From: an uncultured Eubacteriales bacterium
Lineage (GTDB): Bacteria; Bacillota; Clostridia; Peptostreptococcales; Anaerovoracaceae
NCBI GenBank assembly: GCA_910583765.1
Contig: CAJTYS010000012.1
Coordinates: forward strand, 24,701 to 88,700
DNA: 64,000 bases
Direction of reading: 5' to 3'
The position numbers were made by a program, and so were the translations under genes. The notes below the pieces were generated by a model that searched no databases, was not told the origin of the DNA, and worked only from the letters and a program-made list of their open reading frames with translations. Positions within the stretch are counted from its first letter, which is position 1; every line of letters starts with the position of its first letter. Positions 1 through 8,397 of this stretch are shown here, piece by piece.

Positions 1-1
1 G

Positions 2-526
2 GCTAAAAAAATGGGAATCAGCCAAATCACCTTTTTAGGCGGAAATGGCTGGGCCACAGATGAATTCATGGACAACGGGGGAAAATACGTTTCAGGCAAC
101 ATTGCGTTTTCTACTTTATACACAGAAAAAGAGGCAGTAACAGCCACCTCACAGGAACTTTCTGACGCATACAAGAAAAAATACGGTGGCGACAAGACCC
201 TGGAAGCAGCTACGGCACTGGGATTCGATGCGTATCTTCTGGCCCTGCACGCCATTGAAGCGGCAGGTACAGGAACAGATGGTCAGCAGGTACGCAATGC
301 GCTGGCAACTACGGAAAACTTCCAGGGTGCGTCCGGGGACATTACTTTTGATAATTACGGAGATCCACAAAAATCCGTTGTTATAAATACGATTGTCAAT
401 AAAAAAATCAACCCGATTTGCACCATAGAGCCTTACGAACCAGAACCGGAGCCGAAGGCGGGCAAATCAGACAAATCGAACAAAAAAGAAAAGAAAAAGG
501 AGAAGAAAAATGGAACAGAAGATTAA
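2..526 (+). CDS. Branched-chain amino-acid ABC transporter substrate-binding protein, C-terminal part (5' end outside window)
   Basis: The frame is open to the left edge, so only about the last 174 residues are present. They match the second lobe of Peripla_BP_6/LivJ-type binding proteins: an AYKKKYGG segment, an ALGFDAYLLALHAIEAA helix, and a GDITFDNYGDPQKSVVI strand-turn typical of the family's C-terminus. Such lipoproteins bind amino acids outside the membrane and hand them to a LivHMGF permease, presumably upstream of the window. Unusual: after the domain ends there is an EPEPEPK stretch and then a very lysine-rich tail of about 25 residues, whose codons run into the ribosome binding site and start of the next gene. 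Family call is firm; ligand is unknown. Confidence 0.85.
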   Translation, partial: AKKMGISQITFLGGNGWATDEFMDNGGKYVSGNIAFSTLYTEKEAVTATSQELSDAYKKKYGGDKTLEAATALGFDAYLLALHAIEAAGTGTDGQQVRNALATTENFQGASGDITFDNYGDPQKSVVINTIVNKKINPICTIEPYEPEPEPKAGKSDKSNKKEKKKEKKNGTED

Positions 527-734
527 AGAAGGTTTAGATCAAATCAGACCTTTCCTGCAGAGGGATGGGGGAGATATCGAGTTTGTGGAATATACAGATG
601 ACAATATCGTGAAAGTCAGATTACAGGGACACTGCGCAGGATGTCCAGGCGCGCAGATGACCATTAAAGGCGTAGTGGAAAAGATATTGAGGGAAAGCTA
701 TCCTGAGATCCAGGGTGTAGAAGCTGTCCAGTAA
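510..734 (+). CDS. NifU C-terminal-domain Fe-S scaffold/carrier protein
   Basis: A 74-residue protein that is essentially one NifU_N-less NifU C-terminal domain (Nfu type). It shows the RPFLQRDGGDIEFV motif and the cluster-binding CxxC at C42/C45 (HCAGCPGAQMT). Nfu proteins carry or deliver Fe-S clusters in the cytoplasm. The start ATG is 10 nt after AAGGAG at 495-500 and overlaps the end of the upstream binding-protein gene by 17 nt, so the two are probably translationally coupled. Length is normal for stand-alone Nfu proteins of Clostridia. Confidence 0.93.
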   Translation: MEQKIKEGLDQIRPFLQRDGGDIEFVEYTDDNIVKVRLQGHCAGCPGAQMTIKGVVEKILRESYPEIQGVEAVQ

Positions 735-753
735 TATCCGATTGGTAGGGGTT

Positions 754-2106
754 ATGGAGAAGAGAGAAAGATCAAACAAAACAATTATAAGCGTAATCCT
801 GATGCTGGCTCTGGTACTGGTGGTCCTGGGGCTGGCTATTCTTTTAGCGACAGGAGCAGGCGGAAATTCTGTGCCAGCCTCGATCTCGGCGGAAAAAAAG
901 CCGCCCAAGGAAACGGAGCTGTCCATCGTGTGCGTTGGGGATGTCATGTCTCACGAGCCCCAGACACGGGCCCAGTACGATCCTGCAAGGGATTCCTATG
1001 ATTATAATAATAATTTTCAATACGTGAAACCGTATATTGAGAACGCGGATCTGGCCCTGTGCAATGTGGAAACCACCTTTGCCGGCAAGCCTTATACGGG
1101 GTTTCCAACTTTCAGTTCACCCAACGCCTTGGCAGACGCCCTAAAAAACGCGGGATTTGACGTGGGAATCACAGCAAACAATCATATGGCTGACAAAGGG
1201 CTGGATGGCATCCTCAAGACACAGAAGGTCCTGAAGAAAAAGGGCCTGGCCGTGACTGGCAGCGTATTGGAGGAAGAAGATCCACGCTTTGTCATTACGG
1301 ATGTGAAAGGTGTCAAAGTGGGCATTGTCGCTTTTACTTATGAAACCGGCTCGGGTCAGGATGCGGTGTCCATCAATGGGAGCATTGTTTCCGATGAGAT
1401 CGCCTCACGCATCAATTCTTTTAATTTCAATACCATGGAAGAGGACAAAGTAAAGATCAAAGCAGCCATGGATAGCGCCAGGGCTGCGGGCGCAGAAGTG
1501 CTCATCGTTTATTACCATTGGGGAGAAGAATACCAAATGGCAGCCAACAAGCATCAAAAAGAACTGGCTCAGGCCACGGCGGACATGGGAGCGGACATCA
1601 TTTTTGCCTCCCATCCCCATGTGCTGCAGGAAACGGATTACTTAACGCCAAACCCTTCGGGGAAGACGGTTTCCCAAGGTGAAGCCGCGGGAAAAACGGA
1701 CGCAGGCGGAAAATCTTTGACAGAGACCAGCACTGGAGAAAAGGGACCGGATTCTAAGAAACCCGCAGAACAAGCAGCCTCTGACAAGCGAGTACCGGTC
1801 TTTTACAGCATGGGCAACTTCATCTCCAATCAGCGGACGGAAACACTTGGAAAGCCCGCCACCGAACAAGGGCTCATCGCCAGAGTGGACCTTACATATT
1901 CAGAGAACGGCGGAGTCAAAGAAGCGGCTTTAAGCGGCATCCCCACATGGGTGGATCGCTATTACGCAGGCGGAAAGACAGTCTATGAAATCGTTCCTTT
2001 GGATGAGCAATTAAAGGAAAATCAGGCCTTGGCCGCATCCGGGCATTTGTCCAGGGCAAGGCAGGCACAGGAGGAAGCGAATGAAACACTTGGATTCAAT
2101 CATTAA
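754..2106 (+). CDS. CapA-family (PGA_cap) metallophosphoesterase, membrane-anchored
   Basis: 450 residues. One N-terminal membrane segment (about residues 10-32) anchors an extracellular calcineurin-like domain of the CapA/PgsA type. Seen motifs: VCVGDVMSHEP (metal Asp near 63), CNVETTF, TANNHMADKG, YYHWGEEY, FASHPHVLQ and YSMGNFISNQ, in the family order. A Thr/Ser/Lys-rich insertion lies between the HPHVLQ and SMGNF motifs. The family includes the poly-gamma-glutamate synthesis protein CapA, but no capB or capC is nearby, so polymer synthesis is not implied. ATG at 754 follows GTAGGGG; an in-frame TTG at 742 is possible but has no ribosome site. It overlaps the next gene by 26 nt. Confidence 0.9.
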   Translation: MEKRERSNKTIISVILMLALVLVVLGLAILLATGAGGNSVPASISAEKKPPKETELSIVCVGDVMSHEPQTRAQYDPARDSYDYNNNFQYVKPYIENADLALCNVETTFAGKPYTGFPTFSSPNALADALKNAGFDVGITANNHMADKGLDGILKTQKVLKKKGLAVTGSVLEEEDPRFVITDVKGVKVGIVAFTYETGSGQDAVSINGSIVSDEIASRINSFNFNTMEEDKVKIKAAMDSARAAGAEVLIVYYHWGEEYQMAANKHQKELAQATADMGADIIFASHPHVLQETDYLTPNPSGKTVSQGEAAGKTDAGGKSLTETSTGEKGPDSKKPAEQAASDKRVPVFYSMGNFISNQRTETLGKPATEQGLIARVDLTYSENGGVKEAALSGIPTWVDRYYAGGKTVYEIVPLDEQLKENQALAASGHLSRARQAQEEANETLGFNH

Positions 2107-3517
2107 GTACATTGATGAAAATAAAGAGAACATGCTGCGGGATCTGCAGGAATTGATAGCCATCAAAAGCGTGGCAGAAGGGCCGGACAGTGACCCGCCC
2201 TTTGGAGAAGGAGTGCATAAAGCCTTTCTTCATGTTTTGAAAAAAGCCCAGGCAGACGGGTTCCTGACGAAAAACGTGGATGATTATGGCGGGCATCTGG
2301 AGCTTCCTGGGGAAGGCCCTGGAGTCATGGGAATCCTGGTTCACCTGGACGTGGTGCCTGAAGGCAGCGACTGGGAGGAAGACCCTTATGGCGGCGCGGT
2401 CAAAGATGGGAGGATCTACGGCAGAGGGACTTTAGACGATAAGGGGCCCGCCATCGCTGCCTACTATGCTATGAAAGCAGTGAAGGAAAGCGGCGCGCCT
2501 TTGAAAGACACGGTGCGGATGATCCTGGGATTGGATGAAGAAACGGACTGGGTAGGCATGAATCACTATTTGTCCAAAATCCCTGCGCCGGATTACGGCT
2601 TTACTCCTGACGGGGATTTTCCAGCCATTCATGGAGAAAAGGGCATCCTGGTCTTTGATATCGCTAAAAAATTCGCGCCAGTTTCTGAAAAGGGTCTGGA
2701 GCTGCGGAGTCTGAAAGGCGGCAATGCGGCTAACATGGTGGCGGATCACGCAAGGGCCGTGGTGCGGGACACTTCCGGCGCGGGCTACGATGCCATCCGT
2801 GATAAAGTGGCCGCCTTCAGGAAGGAACATCAGGCGGAGATCAGCTGCAAGGGCGTGGGAAAAAGCTTTGAGATCACTGTACAGGGCGTTTCCGCACACG
2901 GAGCCAGGCCGGAAGCCGGTCTCAACGCAATTTCTGTGATCATGGAATTTCTCGGAACCTTGGATCTCGTCTCTGATGATGTGAGGGATTTCATTGATTT
3001 TTATAACACCTGTATCGGCTATGAACTGGACGGCCAGGCGCTGGGCTGCGCATGCGCCGATGAACCTTCTGGGCATTTGATTTTGAACGTGGGCATGGTG
3101 CGGGCTGATGACAAAGCTGCTTCCCTGACCGTCAATATCCGGTATCCAGTGACTGCTGACGCTGATCAAGTGTACGACAGCCTGATGCCGGCAGTGGACC
3201 GTTATGACATGGGTATCGTGAAGGGAAAGCACGAAGCGCCTATCTTCATTCCTGCCGATGATCCGATGATCGTCACGTTGATGGATATTTATAAAAAGCA
3301 GACTGGAGACATGGACAGCGAGCCGCTGGTCATCGGCGGCGGGACCTATGCCAGAGCCATGAAAAACGCCGTTGCCTTTGGCGCCAGATTCCCAGGAGAA
3401 CCAGAACTGGCCCACCAGAAAAACGAGTCTCTGTCTGTTGACAGTCTGATGAAAATGGCCAAGATTTATGGGGAAGCCATTTACCGGCTGGCTGGGCAAG
3501 AGGAGGAGATGGCGTGA
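2081..3517 (+). CDS. pepV: M20 family dipeptidase PepV
   Basis: 478 residues, normal for PepV (about 465-480). Zinc peptidase that splits dipeptides in the cytoplasm. The predicted metal and catalytic residues all sit where expected: H88 and D90 (LVHLDVVP), bridging D120 (GTLDDKGP), E153/E154 (GLDEETDW), D177 (FTPDGDF) and H445 (ELAHQKNE). Start ATG has GAGGAAG 4 nt upstream and overlaps capA-like gene. It ends the forward operon of window positions 2-3517. A shorter paralog lies at 5673-6923 on the other strand, converging on it. Confidence 0.93.
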   Translation: MKHLDSIIKYIDENKENMLRDLQELIAIKSVAEGPDSDPPFGEGVHKAFLHVLKKAQADGFLTKNVDDYGGHLELPGEGPGVMGILVHLDVVPEGSDWEEDPYGGAVKDGRIYGRGTLDDKGPAIAAYYAMKAVKESGAPLKDTVRMILGLDEETDWVGMNHYLSKIPAPDYGFTPDGDFPAIHGEKGILVFDIAKKFAPVSEKGLELRSLKGGNAANMVADHARAVVRDTSGAGYDAIRDKVAAFRKEHQAEISCKGVGKSFEITVQGVSAHGARPEAGLNAISVIMEFLGTLDLVSDDVRDFIDFYNTCIGYELDGQALGCACADEPSGHLILNVGMVRADDKAASLTVNIRYPVTADADQVYDSLMPAVDRYDMGIVKGKHEAPIFIPADDPMIVTLMDIYKKQTGDMDSEPLVIGGGTYARAMKNAVAFGARFPGEPELAHQKNESLSVDSLMKMAKIYGEAIYRLAGQEEEMA

Positions 3518-3636
3518 GCTGATGATCTTAAAAAATTTCATGATTGCTGTTACATTTTTGTATGAAACGCATCTAAAGAGGTAAGAGAGGTGGCCGGCTC
3601 TAATTGGAAATCACAGAAGGGACAAGCCGGTGGCAG

Positions 3637-3837
3637 TTTTACCACCAGATGGATAAAATTTTTGATTTGGTGGTAAAAGTACATGATTCCAACATAGGTT
3701 AGATGTCGAAAAAAGCTAAAACTTTACATAATGTAAAAAGTTATGTAAAGTTAGAAGTCGGATTCCCAAAAGTTGAGTGCGGATGCCCTCCATTTTTACC
3801 ACCAAAATCAAAAAATACGCCCTTTGGTGGTAAAAAT
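3637..3837. repeat. 201-bp hairpin-ended repeat, copy A
   Basis: Bounded by two hairpins: TTTTACCACCA (3637-3647) with TTGGTGGTAAAA (3667-3678), and ATTTTTACCACCAAA (3792-3806) with TTTGGTGGTAAAAAT (3823-3837). In the middle CTTTACATAA (3722) and TTATGTAAAG (3741) form a perfect 10-bp inverted repeat. The same architecture and the same length recur at 5142-5342. It fills the gap between pepV and the small gene at 3909. Probably a MITE-like or other non-coding mobile repeat. Confidence 0.8.
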
Positions 3838-3908
3838 CATTCTCCGCTTCGTCAGAGAGAATGTGATTTATGGGATTGCGCCAGATCGTGTGTAAAGAAA
3901 GGAAAGTC

Positions 3909-4367
3909 ATGAAAAAATATTTATCCAAAGTGTTACTGCTCTTATGTGTATGTGTATTGGCCGTGCTTGCCGGAGTTCATTATATCAGTCCGGCAAGGTG
4001 TACGGGGCCTTGGGAGGAACAGGTTGATTTTGAGGAGTTTTATAGCCAATACTCGGAGTTCGAGTATGGTACGAATCGCTATGGGAAGATGATCTTCCTG
4101 CGTCCCAGGCAAGCCAAAAACAAAATCATGGAGCTTGGCTTCCAAGCGCCTCTAGATAAAATCAAAGATCAATGCGGCTTGGATTTTGAGGCAAAGGATT
4201 GGAAAAGCCTGTGTGGGTATTTGCACTGTACGGAGACGAGCGGGCAGTTTTCAGCAGACGAGGAAAGGCTGTTTGCCTTTTTGAATGTGGCAGTTGAAAT
4301 ATATGATCACAGTGCTTGGCCGTCTTATGAACTAGCTGAGCTGTTTACCTTGAAGAATCGGACTTAG
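3909..4367 (+). CDS. Small exported or membrane-anchored protein of unknown function
   Basis: 152 residues. The N-terminus MKKYLSKVLLLLCVCVLAVL is a clear signal peptide or anchor; the rest is soluble and acidic with no motif I recognise. Start ATG 3909 has AAAGGAAAG 3-4 nt before the usual distance; an in-frame ATG at 3870 would hide the signal sequence and is less likely. Lies 72 nt downstream of repeat copy A and has no obvious partner. Confidence 0.6.
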   Translation: MKKYLSKVLLLLCVCVLAVLAGVHYISPARCTGPWEEQVDFEEFYSQYSEFEYGTNRYGKMIFLRPRQAKNKIMELGFQAPLDKIKDQCGLDFEAKDWKSLCGYLHCTETSGQFSADEERLFAFLNVAVEIYDHSAWPSYELAELFTLKNRT

Positions 4368-4551
4368 AAGTTCCTGTTAACAACAATGCAGCGGAACCAG
4401 CGGATTTTGAAAGGAAGCGTGTTATGATAGAATTGGCCAACGTGAAAAATCTTTTGACGGCGAACCTCCCACGATAAGGAAATGAAAAAGGCGGGGGATC
4501 GGGTCATCGAGCTGTGACCCAAAAAATTTTTAAAAATATTTTTGATTTTTT
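4368..4551. other. AT-rich intergenic stretch with a small hairpin
   Basis: No coding frame stands out. GGGTCA/TGACCC at 4500-4520 forms a short stem followed by an A/T-rich run, which may end transcription from the upstream gene. The ECF-type promoter of the next gene begins at 4552. Confidence 0.4.
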
Positions 4552-4581
4552 TGCAACATTTTGTCCGCTCATTCGTCTTTA
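4552..4581 (+). promoter_or_regulatory. ECF-type promoter (TGCAAC-N16-CGTCTTTA)
   Basis: TGCAAC at 4552-4557 and CGTC at 4574-4577, spacer 16, then TTTATA. The same layout with the same spacer (TGTAAC-N16-GGTCTTTTA) lies upstream of the ECF sigma factor gene at 12531. This links the membrane protein at 4664 to that or a related sigma factor. Confidence 0.5.
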
Positions 4582-4663
4582 TATATAGAGGGGAAATTTA
4601 AAAGACGTGTGTATTGAAGAAAAGAAGGAAGATTCGGCTTGAAAAGGGAGGAGGAGAGTTCAG

Positions 4664-5107
4664 TTGCAGAGAACAAACAGTATGGACACAGTGATATTAA
4701 AGCTTCACCACAACTATCATAACCATAAGACTAGGAACACTTTGATCTTGGCGATGGTCAACTTGTTGCTGCTCGTCTATTTTGCCCTATTCATTTGCGT
4801 GGGACCCTTTGACGCATGGGCGAGGACGCATGAAGCGTTATGGTATGAAATATACCATGCGGTCAATCCTTTCACAACAGGTGCGTATATTGTTGGCTTG
4901 GCTGTTTTGATTCAACATGTGATGTACGATGGATGGGTGATCAAGAGTCTCATCAGTCTGTTTTATGCTGCGGTGATATGCGCATCCTGGATTGCGACAA
5001 TGGGAATGACAAGCCCCTGGGAAATGTGGATATACCTTCCGCATCTGCTGGTGATCATTTTATGTGTGGCAGTCAGCTATAGAAAAAGGAAAATCAGGGA
5101 AATATAG
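4664..5107 (+). CDS. Four-helix integral membrane protein, unknown function
   Basis: 147 residues with about four hydrophobic segments (roughly 27-47, 62-82, 88-106, 112-132) and a basic C-terminus (YRKRKIR). The TTG start is chosen because GGAGGAGGAG (4647-4656) sits 7 nt before it; an in-frame ATG at 4682 is the alternative. Preceded by an ECF-like promoter, so it may belong to an envelope-stress regulon. No family recognised. Confidence 0.6.
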   Translation: MQRTNSMDTVILKLHHNYHNHKTRNTLILAMVNLLLLVYFALFICVGPFDAWARTHEALWYEIYHAVNPFTTGAYIVGLAVLIQHVMYDGWVIKSLISLFYAAVICASWIATMGMTSPWEMWIYLPHLLVIILCVAVSYRKRKIREI

Positions 5108-5141
5108 CATGCGAAAATAGAGAAGCAGAGAGACGGCAATG

Positions 5142-5342
5142 TTTTTTACCGCCGAGGGGATAAAAATTGTGATTTGGCGGTAAAAAATCACAATTTCAAC
5201 ACAAATTTTATGTCGAAAGAAGTCGAAGGTTTACATAAATTTAAATATTATGTAAAATGGATGGAGATATCTTCAAAAACATTCCAAAATATACCTAATT
5301 TTTACCGCCAAAATCGAAAAAAACACCATTTGGTGGTAAATT
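5142..5342. repeat. 201-bp hairpin-ended repeat, copy B
   Basis: Second copy of the element at 3637-3837, same length and order. Hairpin 1: TTTTTTACCGCC (5142-5153) with GGCGGTAAAAAA (5176-5187). Centre: TTTACATAA (5230) and TTATGTAAA (5248). Hairpin 2: TTTTTACCGCCAAA with TTTGGTGGTAAA (to 5340). The arms differ from copy A by paired changes (ACCACC/GGTGGT becomes ACCGCC/GGCGGT), which argues that the folded form is maintained. Confidence 0.8.
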
Positions 5343-5423
5343 GGCAATTTAGGCAGCCTAGACTCACTGAGTTCCTCCAAAAAATATTCCCTGAAGCACT
5401 GCGCCATGAAAGGAAGGAAAGCA

Positions 5424-5612
5424 ATGATTACCAGAATAATAAAAATCGCCGGTTTGATCGTAGGTTCCTATTTGGCAGCAATGATAAGCGGGACTATTTT
5501 ATGCCAAATATCTACGGTTGATGATGATGTTTTCAATTTAGGATTTCTAGTGGGCTTTTTCGTGCCTATTTTGGTTTTGATCTCCAATTACATTTTTAAA
5601 AAGGGAGAGTAA
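5424..5612 (+). CDS. Small two-helix membrane protein, unknown function
   Basis: 62 residues from ATG 5424, which follows GGAAGGAAAGC; an in-frame ATG at 5406 has no ribosome site. Two hydrophobic segments (about 5-27 and 38-56) joined by an acidic loop, ending in KKGE. It lies 82 nt after repeat copy B, just as the gene at 3909 follows copy A. Confidence 0.55.
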   Translation: MITRIIKIAGLIVGSYLAAMISGTILCQISTVDDDVFNLGFLVGFFVPILVLISNYIFKKGE

Positions 5613-5652
5613 TGCTGCGGCACAGCAATAATCCACCTGATGCTTAAAAGCA

Positions 5653-5693
5653 CTGGCATGTGAAGGCGGGTTTTAAGCGCCTTCACATGCCAG
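5653..5693. terminator. Bidirectional terminator between convergent genes
   Basis: A perfect 16-bp stem, CTGGCATGTGAAGGCG at 5653-5668 with its complement at 5678-5693, loop of 9, followed by CTTTT on the plus strand. The stem includes the last codons of the reverse-strand dipeptidase gene, whose stop codon (5673-5675) is in the loop. Confidence 0.75.
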
Positions 5694-6923
5694 CTTTTCG
5701 ATGGCTAGTTTATAAATGTTCTTTGCTTTTTCCAGATCTTCAAGGAAAATGCATTCATTTGGCTTATGCTCCGTGCATTCTCTTCCTGGAAACACGGGTC
5801 CAAAAGCGACTACGTGATCCATGGCCCGGGCATAAGTGCCGCCGCCCATTACTAAGGCTGGAGTGTTGTCGCCGGTGACTTCCCGGTAGGCTTCCATCAG
5901 TTTTTCGATAACCGGGCCGTGCTCGTCCATATAGACTGGCTTTTTCCACATTTCCATTTCCACCGTCAGCCCCTGCTTTGCCGCAATCGCCTGCATAGGC
6001 TGGAGAACATCCTCAGGTCCATAGGTGACAGGGCACCGAATATCGACTTTCATCACTACCTTGCCACCTTCCATATCAATTTTTCCAACGCTGAAAGTCA
6101 GGCCGCCGCTGGCCTCATCACAAAGATTCACGCCGAATTTGCTTCCGTCCAGGCTCCAGCCGATTTTGTCCATATAAAATTTAGCAAACGGGCAGTCTTT
6201 TTCCGCCGCTTGTTCCATCAGCTTAGTAATGGCGTTTTCCCCTTCTTCAGGCATGCTTCCATGTGCTGATTTTCCGTGCGCTTCAAGGGCAGTCCCGTCA
6301 CTGAGCACTGCTTTGGCATGGTCAGCCACCATGTTGGCTGCTTTGCCGCCGGCGATTTCCCAAAATCCTGAGGCCATGGCGTCCATGGAAACCGCAGCTA
6401 CTAGGATGCCTTTTTCTCCATAGATGGCTGGAAAATCCGCGTCAGGGGTAAAGCCAAAAGAAGGAATTTCCTCGTGCGCCTTGTAGTATTCCATGTCATC
6501 CCAATCGCCTTCTTCCTCCTGACATCCGAAAATCAGACGGATCCTTTTGTTCAGCGGCTTTCCTGCGTCCAGGACTTCCTTCATGGCATACATTGCCGCC
6601 ACCGCGGGGCCTTTGTCATCCACCACGCCTCGGCCATAGATCTTGCTGTCCGCGATCTCTCCGCCAAAAGGATCGTGATCCCAGCCGTTTCCCGGCGGCA
6701 CCACGTCCAAATGAGCCAAAATGCCCATCAACTCTTCTCCCTGGCCGATTTCTGCGTATCCCAAAAAATCACCGACTTTTTTCGTGCGGAACCCTAATTT
6801 TCCGCAGAGTTCCAGAGCTTTTTCCAGGGCATCATGCACGGCTTTTCCATAAGGCATCCCTGGCTCTGCCGGCGCGCCTGTCACGCTGGGGATCGCCACT
6901 AGTTGTTTTAACGCTTCGATCAT
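5673..6923 (-). CDS. M20 family dipeptidase (short PepV paralog)
   Basis: 416 residues, about 60 shorter than the PepV at 2081-3517; the shortfall is in the lid/dimer domain. Metal-site residues are kept: H71 and D73 (LAHLDVVP), D103 (VVDDKGP), E136/E137 (GCQEEEGDW), the FTPDADFPAIYGEKG segment and a C-terminal ECTEHKPNE histidine. It is the last gene of the reverse operon that starts with the permease at 10921, 24 nt after a racemase gene, so it may act on N-carbamoyl or peptide-like products of hydantoin breakdown; that role is inference, simple dipeptidase activity is the safe reading. Confidence 0.85.
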   Translation of the reverse strand: MIEALKQLVAIPSVTGAPAEPGMPYGKAVHDALEKALELCGKLGFRTKKVGDFLGYAEIGQGEELMGILAHLDVVPPGNGWDHDPFGGEIADSKIYGRGVVDDKGPAVAAMYAMKEVLDAGKPLNKRIRLIFGCQEEEGDWDDMEYYKAHEEIPSFGFTPDADFPAIYGEKGILVAAVSMDAMASGFWEIAGGKAANMVADHAKAVLSDGTALEAHGKSAHGSMPEEGENAITKLMEQAAEKDCPFAKFYMDKIGWSLDGSKFGVNLCDEASGGLTFSVGKIDMEGGKVVMKVDIRCPVTYGPEDVLQPMQAIAAKQGLTVEMEMWKKPVYMDEHGPVIEKLMEAYREVTGDNTPALVMGGGTYARAMDHVVAFGPVFPGRECTEHKPNECIFLEDLEKAKNIYKLAIEKLACEGA

Positions 6924-6947
6924 GGTTTCGTGTCCTCCGTTCCAACT

Positions 6948-7664
6948 TTATTTTTCTCGAGGTCTTCTGTATGTGAGCTTGCTGTGCTGTAGTCCCATTT
7001 TAGCATGGAGTTCCAGCATCATCAAGGCCGATTGCGCCGCTTCCAGAACAGGTACGTTCAGATCAGCCTTTTGCAAAGCGCTTTCCAGATCTTCCGTCAC
7101 GTTGATCATAGCCGTGCAGCCAAGTACGATGGCCTCTGCTTCGTATTCCTCGATGGCCAGGACGCTTTTTTGATACAAGGCTTGCAATAGCTTTTCTCTA
7201 TCATGCAGCTCTAGGACAGGGATATCCACGTTGAAGATGTTTATGATCCTGTCCCGCAGACCCGCTCGGGCCACGAGGTTTCTCAGCATTGGCACTACGT
7301 CAGGCAAAACCGTAACAATGGCGATTCGATCCGCGAGACCCAAACTCAGGTGAATAGCTGGCTCAAAGCCGCCGACCACGGGGACATCCACGCATTCTCT
7401 CACCGCCCGAACCGCAGGATCTCCGAAGCAGTCCACGAAGATTCCGTCAAAGCCTTGCGCCTCCGCTTTTTTCGCTAGTTCCAGAACCGCGGGCTGGGCC
7501 ATGGCCTCATCATATTCGCATTCGATAGATGGGGGTCCTGATTCGATGGACCAGGATTCCAGCTCAGTATCAGCGCTTAGATGTTTGCCTATGTATGCCA
7601 GCTCCTGGGCTGTGGCGCGTACTGTCACTGGAACTAAATCCAGAAGCTTGATTTTCTTTGTCAT
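6948..7664 (-). CDS. Asp/Glu/hydantoin racemase family protein (first copy)
   Basis: 238 residues. Carries the two catalytic cysteines of the family: C79 in FVDCFGDPAV and C183 in VLGCTAM, used as acid/base pair in cofactor-independent racemisation. The sequence is closer to hydantoin racemase (HyuE-like) than to glutamate racemase: it has VDCFGDPA and VGGFEPAIH rather than the MurI motifs. Its start overlaps the upstream racemase stop by 4 nt, so the two are translated together. Substrate not provable from sequence; a 5-substituted hydantoin is plausible from context. Confidence 0.85.
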   Translation of the reverse strand: MTKKIKLLDLVPVTVRATAQELAYIGKHLSADTELESWSIESGPPSIECEYDEAMAQPAVLELAKKAEAQGFDGIFVDCFGDPAVRAVRECVDVPVVGGFEPAIHLSLGLADRIAIVTVLPDVVPMLRNLVARAGLRDRIINIFNVDIPVLELHDREKLLQALYQKSVLAIEEYEAEAIVLGCTAMINVTEDLESALQKADLNVPVLEAAQSALMMLELHAKMGLQHSKLTYRRPREK

Positions 7665-8395
7665 AGAACTTCCCCTCCTTGCGGCACGTAATCTTCTTTG
7701 CGGATCGGCGTGCTTTTGATGGTGTTGGTGTATCCCAGCTCGATCATCAGCTCCAGTGTTTTCACACCGGTTTTTAACGGTTCGATGACCTGCGTTTTAC
7801 TGCCGGCCCTGCGAAGCGCGGCCTGCACTTGATCAGCGGCCTGGTTCATGCCTGTGCAGCCAAGGACTACCGCCGTGATCCGCTCTTTTTCAAACTCCAG
7901 GCAGCAATCAGTCAGCCGCTGGATCAGTTCGTTTTCCTGCAGCTCCAAGACGGTCAGTTCCACAGGCTTTACAGCAGCGATGCGGTTTAGAAAACCATAA
8001 TGCCTGGCCTTGCGCTCCTCGCAGGAAATACCGTAATCATCAGTGGTGATGATACCCACCCGCTCACCGAGAAGGCCGGCGAAAGACACTGCGCTGCCAT
8101 AGGGCCCCAGCACAGGCTTTTGGGAAATTTCTCTTGCTGCTATCAGGGCTGGGTCATCAAAACAGTTGATGAAGATGCCATCACAATCGTCTTCCTGCAA
8201 TGCCATCACAAGGCGCAAAATTTCTGCGCCATTGATGATGCCCTGAGCTTCCGTTTCAACAGATCGGTAGCCTTGTTTCACATCTGCGAATTCTATTTCA
8301 GTGCCTGGGCGGACCGCTTTTCGCAAATAAGTCTCCATAGCCTGAACAAAGTCAGGCTCCATCATCGGCGCTGGATTGATGATTTTGATTTTCAT
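7661..8395 (-). CDS. Asp/Glu/hydantoin racemase family protein (second copy)
   Basis: 244 residues, a diverged paralog of the preceding entry. Catalytic cysteines C78 (INCFDDPAL) and C180 (VLGCTGM). Starts 2 nt after the stop of the DUF917 gene and overlaps the next racemase by 4 nt. Two different racemases in tandem suggest either two substrates or a heteromeric enzyme. Confidence 0.85.
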   Translation of the reverse strand: MKIKIINPAPMMEPDFVQAMETYLRKAVRPGTEIEFADVKQGYRSVETEAQGIINGAEILRLVMALQEDDCDGIFINCFDDPALIAAREISQKPVLGPYGSAVSFAGLLGERVGIITTDDYGISCEERKARHYGFLNRIAAVKPVELTVLELQENELIQRLTDCCLEFEKERITAVVLGCTGMNQAADQVQAALRRAGSKTQVIEPLKTGVKTLELMIELGYTNTIKSTPIRKEDYVPQGGEVL

Positions 8396-8397
8396 GA

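Noticed and set aside
742..2106. Capsule (poly-gamma-glutamate) operon
   Set aside because: Only the CapA-like phosphoesterase is present; no CapB or CapC genes are adjacent.
2432..3541. Long open frame opposite pepV (369 codons)
   Set aside because: It mirrors the codon bias of pepV, has no ribosome site and its translation is histidine- and arginine-rich without any family pattern. The same holds for long frames opposite the helicase gene (56443-57579) and the flavodiiron gene (60610-61767).
3637..5342. CRISPR array or insertion sequence
   Set aside because: Only two copies 1.5 kb apart, with internal hairpins and no transposase frame; not direct short repeats with spacers.
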